Source: Pontiella sulfatireligans
Lineage (GTDB): Bacteria > Verrucomicrobiota > Kiritimatiellia > Kiritimatiellales > Pontiellaceae
NCBI RefSeq assembly: GCF_900890705.1
Contig: NZ_CAAHFH010000001.1
Span: 124,001-188,000, forward strand
Length of the DNA: 64,000 nucleotides
Reading direction: 5' to 3'
Positions 34,659 through 43,405 of this stretch are shown here, piece by piece. Under the pieces are notes generated by a model. It was given only the letters and a program-made list of their open reading frames with translations. It searched no databases and was not told the DNA's origin. A program made the translations under genes and the position numbers. Each line of letters starts with the position of its first letter. Position 1 is the stretch's first letter.

Positions 34659-36992
34659 ATGAGGTCGAAAGTTCTTTTTGCAGCAGTGGCATGGCTTATT
34701 TACAGTACGCATGCACAGGTGCCGGAGTTGGGCAATGCGTTTAATCCGGATGCGGCGAAGTTGCTGATGGAGCAGGGGATAGATCGGTTGGTATTTATCA
34801 AACGCAAGACGTTGGATGGAAACCACTATTATACGGAATATGTAAACAGTTCCTGGCTGCCCGGCGGAAATATCTGCGTGCTGGATTTGAAAACCGGTGC
34901 CGTTCGCGAGGTGGTTCCTGAGCTGAACGGAGGCGTGTTCAACCGGTTCGATGTCTCGTACGACGCGAAGAAGATTGTTTTCGACTATAAAAAGAGCAAG
35001 AAAACCGGCTACCGTATCTATGAGGTGAACGTGGATGGGACAGACCTCCATCAGCTTACGTTCGATGCGGCGGATGAAGCCCGGCTGGTTGAACTCTACG
35101 GCTCGAAAAATTATCACCACGGCACCGACGATATGCATCCGTGCTATCTTCCGGATGGCGGAGTCGCCTTTGTTTCAACCCGCGTGCAACAGGGCATCCT
35201 ATGCAATAAACCCGACGCCTTTACCACCAAGGTGATGTATCGGATGGAGGCCGACGGTTCCAATCTTCGGAAACTGAGCAACAATGTGGTGAGCGAGGCC
35301 GCCCCCGTGATGATGCCGGACGGCCGCATTCTCTACCACCGCTGGGAATACAACGACAAGGCTTCGGGCAATGCGAAATGCCTCTGGGCCATGCATCCGA
35401 ACGGAACCGGTTCGGTGGAGATCTACGGCAATACGCTGACTCAGCCCGACACGTTGATCTACGGACGGTCGGTTCCGGGCCGGGCCAACAAGTTCCTGGC
35501 GTTGGTGAGCAGCCATACCGGCCCGAACAATGCAATCGGTTCAGTGGTCATGATCGATACGGAAAAGAATATCCGAACCCGCGAGCCGTTGAGCTACATC
35601 ACAAAGGATGTCGATGCGCCGGACCACAAAGGGTTTTCTTTCCTGGTGGATGGCGAGTGGGTGGAAGACGATACCGGGATTCCCGGCCGCCTGTTCAAGG
35701 ATCCGTACCCGGTCAGCGATAAACTGTTCATTGTTTCTCACAAGCCCAAGGGGTTCAAATGGAACGATCCGAATGCGTATGACCTCTATCTGCTCAACGC
35801 CGATGGCGAAACCATGCCGCTTTTCCAAACATCGGAAATCTCCTGCTGGCATCCGCTTCCGCTCGTTGCCCGTGAAAAGCCGTCCACCGCCGCGCCCTCG
35901 CTTGATCCACGGTTGGCTGCGGAAAACATGGCGGAATGCATTGTGGCCGATGTCTATGTCGGGATGCCGGGCGTGGAGCGCGGCACCATCAAGTATTTGC
36001 GCATCATGGAGCAGGTCGGCCGTCCGTGGGCGGCGCGCACCCGATGGCAAGGCGACGTTGAAGGTTCCGCGCACACGGCCGTTGGCTCGGGGCACGTCGG
36101 CATCAAGGTTCAGTGGGGCGTTGTCCCCGTTGAGGAGGATGGCTCCGCCTACTTCAAGGTGCCTGCGGTCCGCAACATCTATTTCCAAGCTTTGGATGAA
36201 AACCATATGATGGTCCAGACCGAACGCACTTTTATCAACTACATGCCCGGCGAAAGGCGCAGCTGCATTGGTTGCCACGAAACGCCGGACATGGCGCCGG
36301 CGCCCGCCGCGGCCTTTGCTTCGCCCTTGGCGCTCCGCCGTGCTCCGTCGGAAGCGCAGCCGCAGCCGGGCGACGACCGCCCTGAAAAGGTAATCGACTA
36401 TATGACACAGGTTCAGCCCGTTTGGAACAAGCATTGCGTATCGTGTCACAGTGGGGATAAGCCAAAGGGCGGCCTGGACCTCAGCGACGAAATTACGCGT
36501 ATGTTTGTGACCTCCTATGAAAACCTGATGTCGACTAAGAGCAAAGGAAAGAATGCATTGGTCGGGGAATATCAGAGTACGCGGGAAGTGGCGACCAGCG
36601 ACATTTCATATCGCGAATCCTATCACTCCGGCTCGCACACTGCTCCGTTGGTTTCGGTGCTGAGCAATGGGCGGGTAACGCCGCGTTTTCCAGACGTTGA
36701 AAACATTGCGCCGAAGCTGGCGAAGGCCCATAAGGATGTGAAGCTCAGTCAGGCCGAATTTGTTGCCGTGGTCAACTGGATCGACAGCTTCGGGCAGTTC
36801 TACCCGTCGTACTGGGGGCTGAAGAATATCGGCTACAAGGATCAAGCTTTTTTCCGTCCTGAAGTGACGTTCGAAGAGACCCTGAGCGCAGAGGTTCCGA
36901 AGCGCTTCAAAAAGCTGTTTGAAGATCCGCCAACGGGAATCAAAACCGTGCCGCGTCCGCAGGCCGCCAAAAAGAAAAAAAAGAAAAGCTAG
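34659..36992 (+). CDS. HzsA-related protein with two CxxCH motifs
   Basis: The 777-residue exported protein (signal about 1-19) starts with a TolB/WD40-like beta-propeller (about 30-320). The middle region (about 390-560) resembles hydrazine synthase alpha-subunit relatives, and the C-terminal part looks like a planctomycete-type cytochrome. CIGCH (536-540) and CVSCH (593-597) are candidate c-heme sites. The tail is a poly-lysine run. HzsA-related proteins are widespread in PVC bacteria that make no hydrazine; their role is unknown. Within a sulfated-polysaccharide cluster it may handle electrons or bind glycan, which is speculation. Confidence 0.8.
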   Translation: MRSKVLFAAVAWLIYSTHAQVPELGNAFNPDAAKLLMEQGIDRLVFIKRKTLDGNHYYTEYVNSSWLPGGNICVLDLKTGAVREVVPELNGGVFNRFDVSYDAKKIVFDYKKSKKTGYRIYEVNVDGTDLHQLTFDAADEARLVELYGSKNYHHGTDDMHPCYLPDGGVAFVSTRVQQGILCNKPDAFTTKVMYRMEADGSNLRKLSNNVVSEAAPVMMPDGRILYHRWEYNDKASGNAKCLWAMHPNGTGSVEIYGNTLTQPDTLIYGRSVPGRANKFLALVSSHTGPNNAIGSVVMIDTEKNIRTREPLSYITKDVDAPDHKGFSFLVDGEWVEDDTGIPGRLFKDPYPVSDKLFIVSHKPKGFKWNDPNAYDLYLLNADGETMPLFQTSEISCWHPLPLVAREKPSTAAPSLDPRLAAENMAECIVADVYVGMPGVERGTIKYLRIMEQVGRPWAARTRWQGDVEGSAHTAVGSGHVGIKVQWGVVPVEEDGSAYFKVPAVRNIYFQALDENHMMVQTERTFINYMPGERRSCIGCHETPDMAPAPAAAFASPLALRRAPSEAQPQPGDDRPEKVIDYMTQVQPVWNKHCVSCHSGDKPKGGLDLSDEITRMFVTSYENLMSTKSKGKNALVGEYQSTREVATSDISYRESYHSGSHTAPLVSVLSNGRVTPRFPDVENIAPKLAKAHKDVKLSQAEFVAVVNWIDSFGQFYPSYWGLKNIGYKDQAFFRPEVTFEETLSAEVPKRFKKLFEDPPTGIKTVPRPQAAKKKKKKS

Positions 36993-37162
36993 GGTGATGG
37001 GCATGAAGCAAGAATGTCTTCGCCGGGCTCCAGAGAGAAAAATCCCGCGGCAAAAGCAGCAACGAAGACAAAAAATGCGGGAAAAGGCCAAGAAGGGAAA
37101 ACGCGTTGCAGAGAAAAGGGCGGACGCAAGTTGCCACCGTTTGGAAGTCCGGTAGGCATCCG

Positions 37163-37177
37163 TTCCAACCATTGGAA
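37163..37177. repeat. Perfect-type TTCCAA/TTGGAA palindrome
   Basis: TTCCAACCATTGGAA lies 28 bases before the second sulfatase gene. It is the best-preserved cluster copy of a short palindrome that recurs in several gaps of the window. A lysine-rich open frame around it (36919-37155) is not considered a gene. Confidence 0.65.
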
Positions 37178-37205
37178 AGAAGTGAATCATAATAGAGGAA
37201 ATCGT

Positions 37206-38774
37206 ATGAACCGAAACAAACTGCTTGTGTTTATTCTGATGGGTTGCGTGCTGTCCGGCATATGCTTAAAATCCATTGCGGCAGAGCGTCCGAATATTGT
37301 TTATATTCTAGCTGATGACATGGGGATTGGTGATGTCTCCACCTATAATCCCGAGGGTAAAATTCCCACCCCGAATATTGACGGAATGGCCCGCGCGGGC
37401 ATGAAGTTCATGGATGCGCATACCGGGTCATCTGTCTGTACTCCGACCCGGTATGGCATCATGACAGGCCGCTATGCCTGGCGTACTCATTTAAAACAGG
37501 GAGTGCTTAACAGTTACAGCGCTCCGCTTATCGATCCGTCGCGCGAAACAGTCGCTTCTTTTTTAAAGAAACAGGGCTATAAAACCGCCTGTATCGGGAA
37601 ATGGCATCTGGGCATTCAGTGGACCAGCAAAGAAGGCCCGGGTGGACGTACCGGCGGAAAGTATACTGATTTTTCAAAGCCGCTCATAAGCGGGCCGCAG
37701 GATGTGGGATTTGATGATTATTTCGGCATTGCGGCATCGCTCGATATGAATCCGTACGCATTTATTGACGGGAGGTTCGTTCAGGGTGAACTCGTGCTGA
37801 CCGAAAGCCATGAGGAATTAAAACAGCTAGGGCTGGTTCCCGTGCGTCCCGGCTGGGTAGCAAAAGGTTTTGCCCAGGATGAGGTGCTTTCAACAATCAC
37901 ACATAAAACCTGCGATTGGATCCGCCAAAATGCGAATCAACCTTTCTTTGTTTATATGCCGTTGAATTCGCCGCATGGACCGATTGTTCCTCGTGATGAA
38001 TTCAAGGGGAAAAGCGGTCTCAATCCACATGGCGATTTTTGCATGGAAACGGACTGGGCGGTTGGCGAAGTGCTGAAAACACTCGCGGAGCTTGGGATTG
38101 CGGACAACACCATGGTTGTCTTTACGACGGATAATGGAACGTCGCCGGGGGCCAAGGTGAAGGATATGCAGGCGAAGGGGCATTATTCGAGTTGGATCTA
38201 CCGCGGACTGAAGGGAACCATTTGGGAAGGCGGACATCGGGTTCCGTTTGTCGTTCAGTGGCCCAATGAGGTTAAGGCCGGAGTGGTGGAAACCCAGGCA
38301 ATTTGTTTAACGGACCTGTTGGCCACTTGCGCCGACCTGTCTGATCGGAAACTTCCGGACCAGGCAGGTGAGGACAGTGTCAGCTTTCTGCCTGCATTGA
38401 AAGGACAGGCGATTCCCGGGCAGAATGACCGCATGATCGTGCATCATTCCGACAAAGGCTTCTTTGCTGTACGACGCGGCAAGTGGAAGCTCATGTTAGA
38501 TAACAAGGGCGGCTCGCGCAGACAGAATCCAAAGGAGAAAAATAATCCGGTCATTAACAGTGCCGATATCCTTCTCTTTGATATGGAAAAGGATCAGATT
38601 GAGTCCACAAACCTTTCTGCAGAATACCCGGAAGTGGTTACATCTCTGATGCAGGAGCTCGCAGCAATCATTCAGAAAGGACGCAGTACGGCCGGTGCTC
38701 AGCAATCGAACGATCCGCTCCTGGAAGGTGTGACTTGGGCGCAGCTTGAAAAACTTAAACCGTATCTTAAATAA
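37206..38774 (+). CDS. Secreted sulfatase, CTPTR type B
   Basis: This 522-residue S1 sulfatase has a signal peptide (about 1-26), the metal motif IVYILADDMGIGDVS and formylglycine motif CTPTR (Cys78-Arg82). GKWHLGIQW and TTDNGTSPG follow with further metal ligands. It belongs to the same subgroup as the enzymes at 31818 and 44888. The ATG at 37206 follows AGAGG; a longer frame upstream would remove the signal peptide from the N-terminus. It starts a run of six consecutive sulfatase genes. Confidence 0.92.
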   Translation: MNRNKLLVFILMGCVLSGICLKSIAAERPNIVYILADDMGIGDVSTYNPEGKIPTPNIDGMARAGMKFMDAHTGSSVCTPTRYGIMTGRYAWRTHLKQGVLNSYSAPLIDPSRETVASFLKKQGYKTACIGKWHLGIQWTSKEGPGGRTGGKYTDFSKPLISGPQDVGFDDYFGIAASLDMNPYAFIDGRFVQGELVLTESHEELKQLGLVPVRPGWVAKGFAQDEVLSTITHKTCDWIRQNANQPFFVYMPLNSPHGPIVPRDEFKGKSGLNPHGDFCMETDWAVGEVLKTLAELGIADNTMVVFTTDNGTSPGAKVKDMQAKGHYSSWIYRGLKGTIWEGGHRVPFVVQWPNEVKAGVVETQAICLTDLLATCADLSDRKLPDQAGEDSVSFLPALKGQAIPGQNDRMIVHHSDKGFFAVRRGKWKLMLDNKGGSRRQNPKEKNNPVINSADILLFDMEKDQIESTNLSAEYPEVVTSLMQELAAIIQKGRSTAGAQQSNDPLLEGVTWAQLEKLKPYLK

Positions 38775-38788
38775 TGAGGGAAATTAAA

Positions 38789-40375
38789 ATGAGCAAAACC
38801 TTGTTGAACCTGCTGCTGGGCTATGCCCTGACTGGAATATTTGTACAGCACGCTGTTGCTGAAAAAAGACCGAATATCGTTTGGTTTTTTTCGGATGACC
38901 ATTCTTATCAAACCATCGGTGCATACGGAGGGCGGCTGGCTTCGTTGAACCCAACGCCGAATCTGGACAAGCTGGCGCGCGAGGGGATGCGGTTCGACCG
39001 CTGCTATGTCGGCAACTCCATTTGTTGTCCGAGCCGTGCCACGATGCTGACCGGCAAGCACAGCCACGCAAACGGCATTCTCGCGAACAGTAAAAATTTC
39101 AACCATGACCAGTGGCAGTTCCAGAAAGACCTTCAAAAGGCCGGCTACGCAACCGCACTGATTGGCAAAATGCATATGAATGGACCATGGCAGGGCTTTG
39201 ACTACTGGGCCGTGCTGCCGGGGCAGGGTGACTACGATGATCCGCGCTTCATTACCAGCGACCAAGGTGAAATCCGGGAAAAGGGTTATGTTTCCGATGT
39301 AATCACCGATAAAGCGGTGAACTGGCTGAAAAACGATCGCGACCCGAATAAGCCGTTTATGCTGATGGTCCACCATAAGGCGCCGCACCGGAAATGGAAA
39401 ATCAAGGAAGAGTACAAGGATCTGTACGAGGACGTCTTTATCCCCGAACCCGATAACCTGTTCGATGACTATTCCACGCGCGGAGTCGCGGCAAGTGGGC
39501 AGGCCATGGAAGTTGACCGGCACATGGAAATGCCGACGGACTTAAAAGTCAGTGAGCGCTATGCCAATGATCCCAGATATAAAGTGCGTAATGAGTGGTT
39601 TGCGCAACATCAGCCAACCGGCAAGGAGCTGGTGAAGTGGAAATACCAACAGTATCTCAAAGACTATCTGCGCTGCGTTTGGAGTGTGGATGTGAACGTG
39701 GGGCGCATGATGGATGAGCTGAAGGCGATGGGCCTCGATAAAAACACCATCGTCATGTATTCGTCCGATCAGGGCTTCTACATGGGCGAACACGGCTGGT
39801 TCGACAAGCGCTTCATGTACGAGGAGTCGTTCCGGACGCCGTTGCTTGCCTGGTGGCCGGGCAAAATCAAAGCGGGCTCGGTCAACAGCGACTTGGTTCA
39901 GAACATTGACTTTGCCAGCACCTTTCTTGATCTGGCGGGCGTGAAAGCGCCGGAAGAGGTACACGGCGAAAGTATTGTGCCGCTGCTAAAAGGGGAGACG
40001 CCGGACGATTGGCGCAAGTCGCTTTATTATCACTACTACCAGTATGGCAGTCACGGCGGCGCCCACTGTGTTCGTCGTCACGAAGGCGTGTTTGACGGTC
40101 GCTGGAAGCTGATCCGATTTTACGGAACCCACGTGCCGAACGGCGAGGAGTTTGAACTCTACGACCTGCAGAACGATCCGACCGAAATGAACAACATCTA
40201 CAACCATCCGGAAAACAAGGCACAGATCGAACGGCTGAAAAAGGAACTCGCCAACTTGATCGAACAATATGATGTTCCTGATGATGTGGTGGCCAATTCA
40301 GGCGGTGTTGCGCCTCCCGAACTGACGCTTCCGAAGTCGAAAATGAAGCTGTTGAAAGCTAAGAAACAGAAGTAA
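38789..40375 (+). CDS. Secreted sulfatase, CCPSR type
   Basis: The 528-residue enzyme has a signal peptide ending near AVA, the metal motif NIVWFFSDDHSYQTIGAYGG and the formylglycine motif CCPSR (Cys79-Arg83). KMHMNGPW replaces the usual GKWHLG block. The serine in the fourth motif position is the classical arylsulfatase type, unlike the CTPTR enzymes beside it, so a different sulfate position is likely. GAGGGA ahead of the ATG at 38789 decides the start. The gene overlaps the previous stop region by only a few bases and is followed directly by another sulfatase. Confidence 0.92.
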   Translation: MSKTLLNLLLGYALTGIFVQHAVAEKRPNIVWFFSDDHSYQTIGAYGGRLASLNPTPNLDKLAREGMRFDRCYVGNSICCPSRATMLTGKHSHANGILANSKNFNHDQWQFQKDLQKAGYATALIGKMHMNGPWQGFDYWAVLPGQGDYDDPRFITSDQGEIREKGYVSDVITDKAVNWLKNDRDPNKPFMLMVHHKAPHRKWKIKEEYKDLYEDVFIPEPDNLFDDYSTRGVAASGQAMEVDRHMEMPTDLKVSERYANDPRYKVRNEWFAQHQPTGKELVKWKYQQYLKDYLRCVWSVDVNVGRMMDELKAMGLDKNTIVMYSSDQGFYMGEHGWFDKRFMYEESFRTPLLAWWPGKIKAGSVNSDLVQNIDFASTFLDLAGVKAPEEVHGESIVPLLKGETPDDWRKSLYYHYYQYGSHGGAHCVRRHEGVFDGRWKLIRFYGTHVPNGEEFELYDLQNDPTEMNNIYNHPENKAQIERLKKELANLIEQYDVPDDVVANSGGVAPPELTLPKSKMKLLKAKKQK

Positions 40376-40392
40376 CCAGTCAGGATCATGCT

Positions 40393-41853
40393 ATGAAATC
40401 AACATTATCAATTGTTGCGGTTCTTCTGTTGGGCTTCTCTGTTCAGGGGAAGCCGCTGAAAGATTCCCGCCCCAATATCATTTTTGTAATGACCGATGAC
40501 CAGGGCATGAACCTGTCGTATATGGGACACTATGAAATCCAGACACCGCACATTGACACGTTTGCGCAGAAGGCGTTGCGGTTCAGAAACTACTATGTGA
40601 GTCCGAACTGCGCGCCGACGCGCGCGGCCATTATGAGCGGGGTGCACGAGTTTCGCGCGGCCGTCACGGCGACGCATGCAGAGTGTGAGCGGATGGCTCT
40701 GGATCTGACCACCTTCCCGCAGCTGCTTCAGAGATCAGGTTATGAAACGGGATTGTTCGGTAAGTGGCATCTCGGCGATATCGATGCGTATCTGCCGCAG
40801 AACCGTGGGTTTTCGGAAGTGTTGATGCACGGAGCCGGTGGAATCGGTCAGCGTGAAGAAGGGGTTGAAGTAACAAGCTATGCCGATTTTCCACCCAATG
40901 TGGAACGCAGGAAAGACTGCTATTTCGATCCGGTTTTGCTGCATAACGATACAATTGTGCAGACCAAAGGCTATTGCACAGACATCTTTTTCCATGCTGC
41001 GCTGGCCTGGATGAGAGACTTGCATGCAAAAAAGAAACCGTTCTTTGCCTATATCTCCACCAACACCCCGCACTCGCCTCTGATTGCACCGGAAGAAAAC
41101 CTGCAACGCCAGCTCGATCGCGGCATGGTAAAGTCCAACAAGCGCTGGGGCATGATCGAGAACATCGATGACAACTTTGGCGTCATGATGGCCAGGCTCG
41201 AAGAGTGGGGCATGCTCGACAACACGATTGTGATTTTTACCACCGATAACGGTGCGCCGCACAAAGGCCTCGATCCGAAATTTAAAGCAGGACATAAGAC
41301 CGGCAAGGGCACTCCGTATGAGGGCGGGGTGCATGTGCCGATGTTCTGGCAATGGAAAGGCCGTCTGAAGGAGGACGGGGATATTGCCGCGCTTACGGCA
41401 CAGGTCGATCTCTACAAAACCTTTTGCGAACTGACCGGTGCCGATGTGTCTGCCGTCGGTCAGCAACTCGAAGGCCGCTCGCTGCTTCCGCTGCTGGAAA
41501 ATCCGCAAGCTGAATGGGAGCCGCGCATCTTGCAGACGCACCGCGGAAACCTGGGTAAAGATCCGCAAAAAGCGGCCGATAAAATGTGGTCGGTGCGCAC
41601 GGATCGCTGGCGTCTGGTCGGACGGGAGCTCTACGACCTCGAAAAAGATCCGTATGAAGAAGCGGATGTTGCCGCCCTGCATCCGGAGGTTGTGGAGCGT
41701 CTAAGCAAGTCCCACTTTGAATGGTTCGATGCCATGCTGCCGTACATGATCAATCAGAACAATACATGGGAGGGCGATGCGCCCATGGAAATTCTCTACA
41801 ACAAACAGAAAATGGAAAAGGGCATTCCGGAGTGGATGCCGGAAGAAATTTAA
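40393..41853 (+). CDS. Secreted sulfatase, CAPTR type
   Basis: The 486-residue S1 sulfatase carries a signal peptide (about 1-19), the metal motif NIIFVMTDDQGMNLSYMG and formylglycine motif CAPTR (Cys73-Arg77). GKWHLGDIDAY and TTDNGAPHKG complete the core. It is shorter than the neighbours, mainly in the C-terminal domain that shapes the substrate pocket. The specific sulfate ester is unknown. The gene lies 17 bases behind the CCPSR sulfatase and is followed after 26 bases by the next. Confidence 0.92.
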   Translation: MKSTLSIVAVLLLGFSVQGKPLKDSRPNIIFVMTDDQGMNLSYMGHYEIQTPHIDTFAQKALRFRNYYVSPNCAPTRAAIMSGVHEFRAAVTATHAECERMALDLTTFPQLLQRSGYETGLFGKWHLGDIDAYLPQNRGFSEVLMHGAGGIGQREEGVEVTSYADFPPNVERRKDCYFDPVLLHNDTIVQTKGYCTDIFFHAALAWMRDLHAKKKPFFAYISTNTPHSPLIAPEENLQRQLDRGMVKSNKRWGMIENIDDNFGVMMARLEEWGMLDNTIVIFTTDNGAPHKGLDPKFKAGHKTGKGTPYEGGVHVPMFWQWKGRLKEDGDIAALTAQVDLYKTFCELTGADVSAVGQQLEGRSLLPLLENPQAEWEPRILQTHRGNLGKDPQKAADKMWSVRTDRWRLVGRELYDLEKDPYEEADVAALHPEVVERLSKSHFEWFDAMLPYMINQNNTWEGDAPMEILYNKQKMEKGIPEWMPEEI

Positions 41854-41879
41854 TAGGTAACCGCGGAGAGAAAAATAGT

Positions 41880-43400
41880 ATGTTCAGACTAAAAAGCTTG
41901 TTGTTAATTCTTGCGATTGGATCGGGTGCGATGGCGGCAGAGCGCCCGAATATTGTTTTTCTCTTTTCCGACGATCAGACTATCGGTGCGATGGGATGCT
42001 ACGGCAACAAGGAGATTATTACACCGAACCTCGATCAGCTGGCGCGGGATGGCGTGCGGTTTTTAAACCACTACAACACGACTTCAATCTGCATGGCCAG
42101 CCGAGCCTGTGTAATGACGGGGCTTTACGAATACCGTCATGGCTGCAATTTCGGGCACGGCGATTTGGAACGGCGGATATTTGAAGCCTCCTACACGGCG
42201 CGGTTGCGCAAAGCGGGATACTTTACAGGTTTCGTGGGAAAGATCGGGTTCGAAATCCAGGATGAAGATTTTGATGTGTTCGACCAGGAATTCGATGTGT
42301 TTGCCGGCGGGCCATCACAAACCTCGTACAATACCGCGAAAAACAAACGCTATGCCCGGTATGCGGAACAGTATCCGCATGCTTCTCGCGCTTGCGGTGC
42401 GTGGGGACAGGATTTCATTAAAACCGCGAAGGCGAGCGGAAAACCGTTCTGCATGAGCGTCAGCTTCAAGGCTCCGCATATGCCGTTCACACCGGACCCG
42501 ATCGATCTGAAACTCTATGAGTCGGTCAAGATCTTCAAGCGCCCGGCCAACTTCGGTGTGGACAACGCCGCGCACCTTTCGCCGCAGTCCCAGACCGGCC
42601 GGCAGGCAAAGATTTATCGGGATTGGGTGAACAATTATGATGAAACCGTCCGCAAATATTATGCGCTGATCACGGGCGTCGATGCCGCCGTTGGAATGAT
42701 CCGAGAGGGGCTGGAACGTGAAGGGGTGGCGGAAAACACCGTGATCATTTTCACATCCGACAACGGCTACAACAGCGGTTCGCACGGGTTTGGTGGAAAG
42801 GTGCTTCCGTACGAGGAAGGGTCCAAGTCGCCGCTGATTATCTACGATCCGCGTCAGCCGGAAACGCAGGCGGGACTGGTAAGCGAGGCTGTAACTGCGA
42901 ACGTCGATATGGCCGCCACGATTTTTGCCTTGTCCGGCGTTGCGGCGCCGGAAGAGCTCGACGGGAAGGACCTTCTGCCGCTGCTGAGCAATCCGTCGGC
43001 GCGGGTGCGCGATGCGTTGCCGCTGTTTAATTTTTGGGGTCCGGCCTCCTGCCAGTCGATGGCGATTGTTACACCGGAGTGGAAATATATCCATTGGTAC
43101 TCCGAAGACAAGGGCATGAAAACGACCGACGAACTGTTCCACCTGGCGAAGGATCGCATCGAAATGAAGAACGTGGCGGGCAATCCCGAAAACGCGGATG
43201 TGTTGGCGAAAATGCAGAAGGCTTATGACGTCGAACTGGCTGCGATTTCCTCCTCATTTGTTCCGAACCACAATTATGATGCGTTCGGGAAGGTCTTTGG
43301 CCGTTCGCTGTTGTGGGATGCCAAAAAGGATCTGGTAAAGGCCTATTCTGGACGGGTGCAAAAGGACTCTTCAGGAAAAAAACCGAAGAAGGACAAGTGA
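41880..43400 (+). CDS. Secreted sulfatase with CMASR signature
   Basis: The 506-residue protein has a signal peptide (to about residue 20, AMA), the metal start NIVFLFSDDQTIGAMGCYG and an S1 core. Its formylglycine motif is CMASR (Cys71-Arg75): alanine replaces the proline found in the other seven sulfatases of the window. C-x-A-x-R variants are accepted by known maturases in some sulfatase subgroups. GKIGFE stands where GKWHLG is expected. The ATG at 41880 is preferred because it gives the signal peptide; the open frame extends upstream into the previous gene. Confidence 0.9.
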   Translation: MFRLKSLLLILAIGSGAMAAERPNIVFLFSDDQTIGAMGCYGNKEIITPNLDQLARDGVRFLNHYNTTSICMASRACVMTGLYEYRHGCNFGHGDLERRIFEASYTARLRKAGYFTGFVGKIGFEIQDEDFDVFDQEFDVFAGGPSQTSYNTAKNKRYARYAEQYPHASRACGAWGQDFIKTAKASGKPFCMSVSFKAPHMPFTPDPIDLKLYESVKIFKRPANFGVDNAAHLSPQSQTGRQAKIYRDWVNNYDETVRKYYALITGVDAAVGMIREGLEREGVAENTVIIFTSDNGYNSGSHGFGGKVLPYEEGSKSPLIIYDPRQPETQAGLVSEAVTANVDMAATIFALSGVAAPEELDGKDLLPLLSNPSARVRDALPLFNFWGPASCQSMAIVTPEWKYIHWYSEDKGMKTTDELFHLAKDRIEMKNVAGNPENADVLAKMQKAYDVELAAISSSFVPNHNYDAFGKVFGRSLLWDAKKDLVKAYSGRVQKDSSGKKPKKDK

Positions 43401-43405
43401 TCATT

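Noticed and set aside
36919..37155. Lysine/arginine-rich 78-residue frame
   Set aside because: It comes from low-complexity AAG-rich sequence at the end of the HzsA-related gene and lacks a ribosome site.
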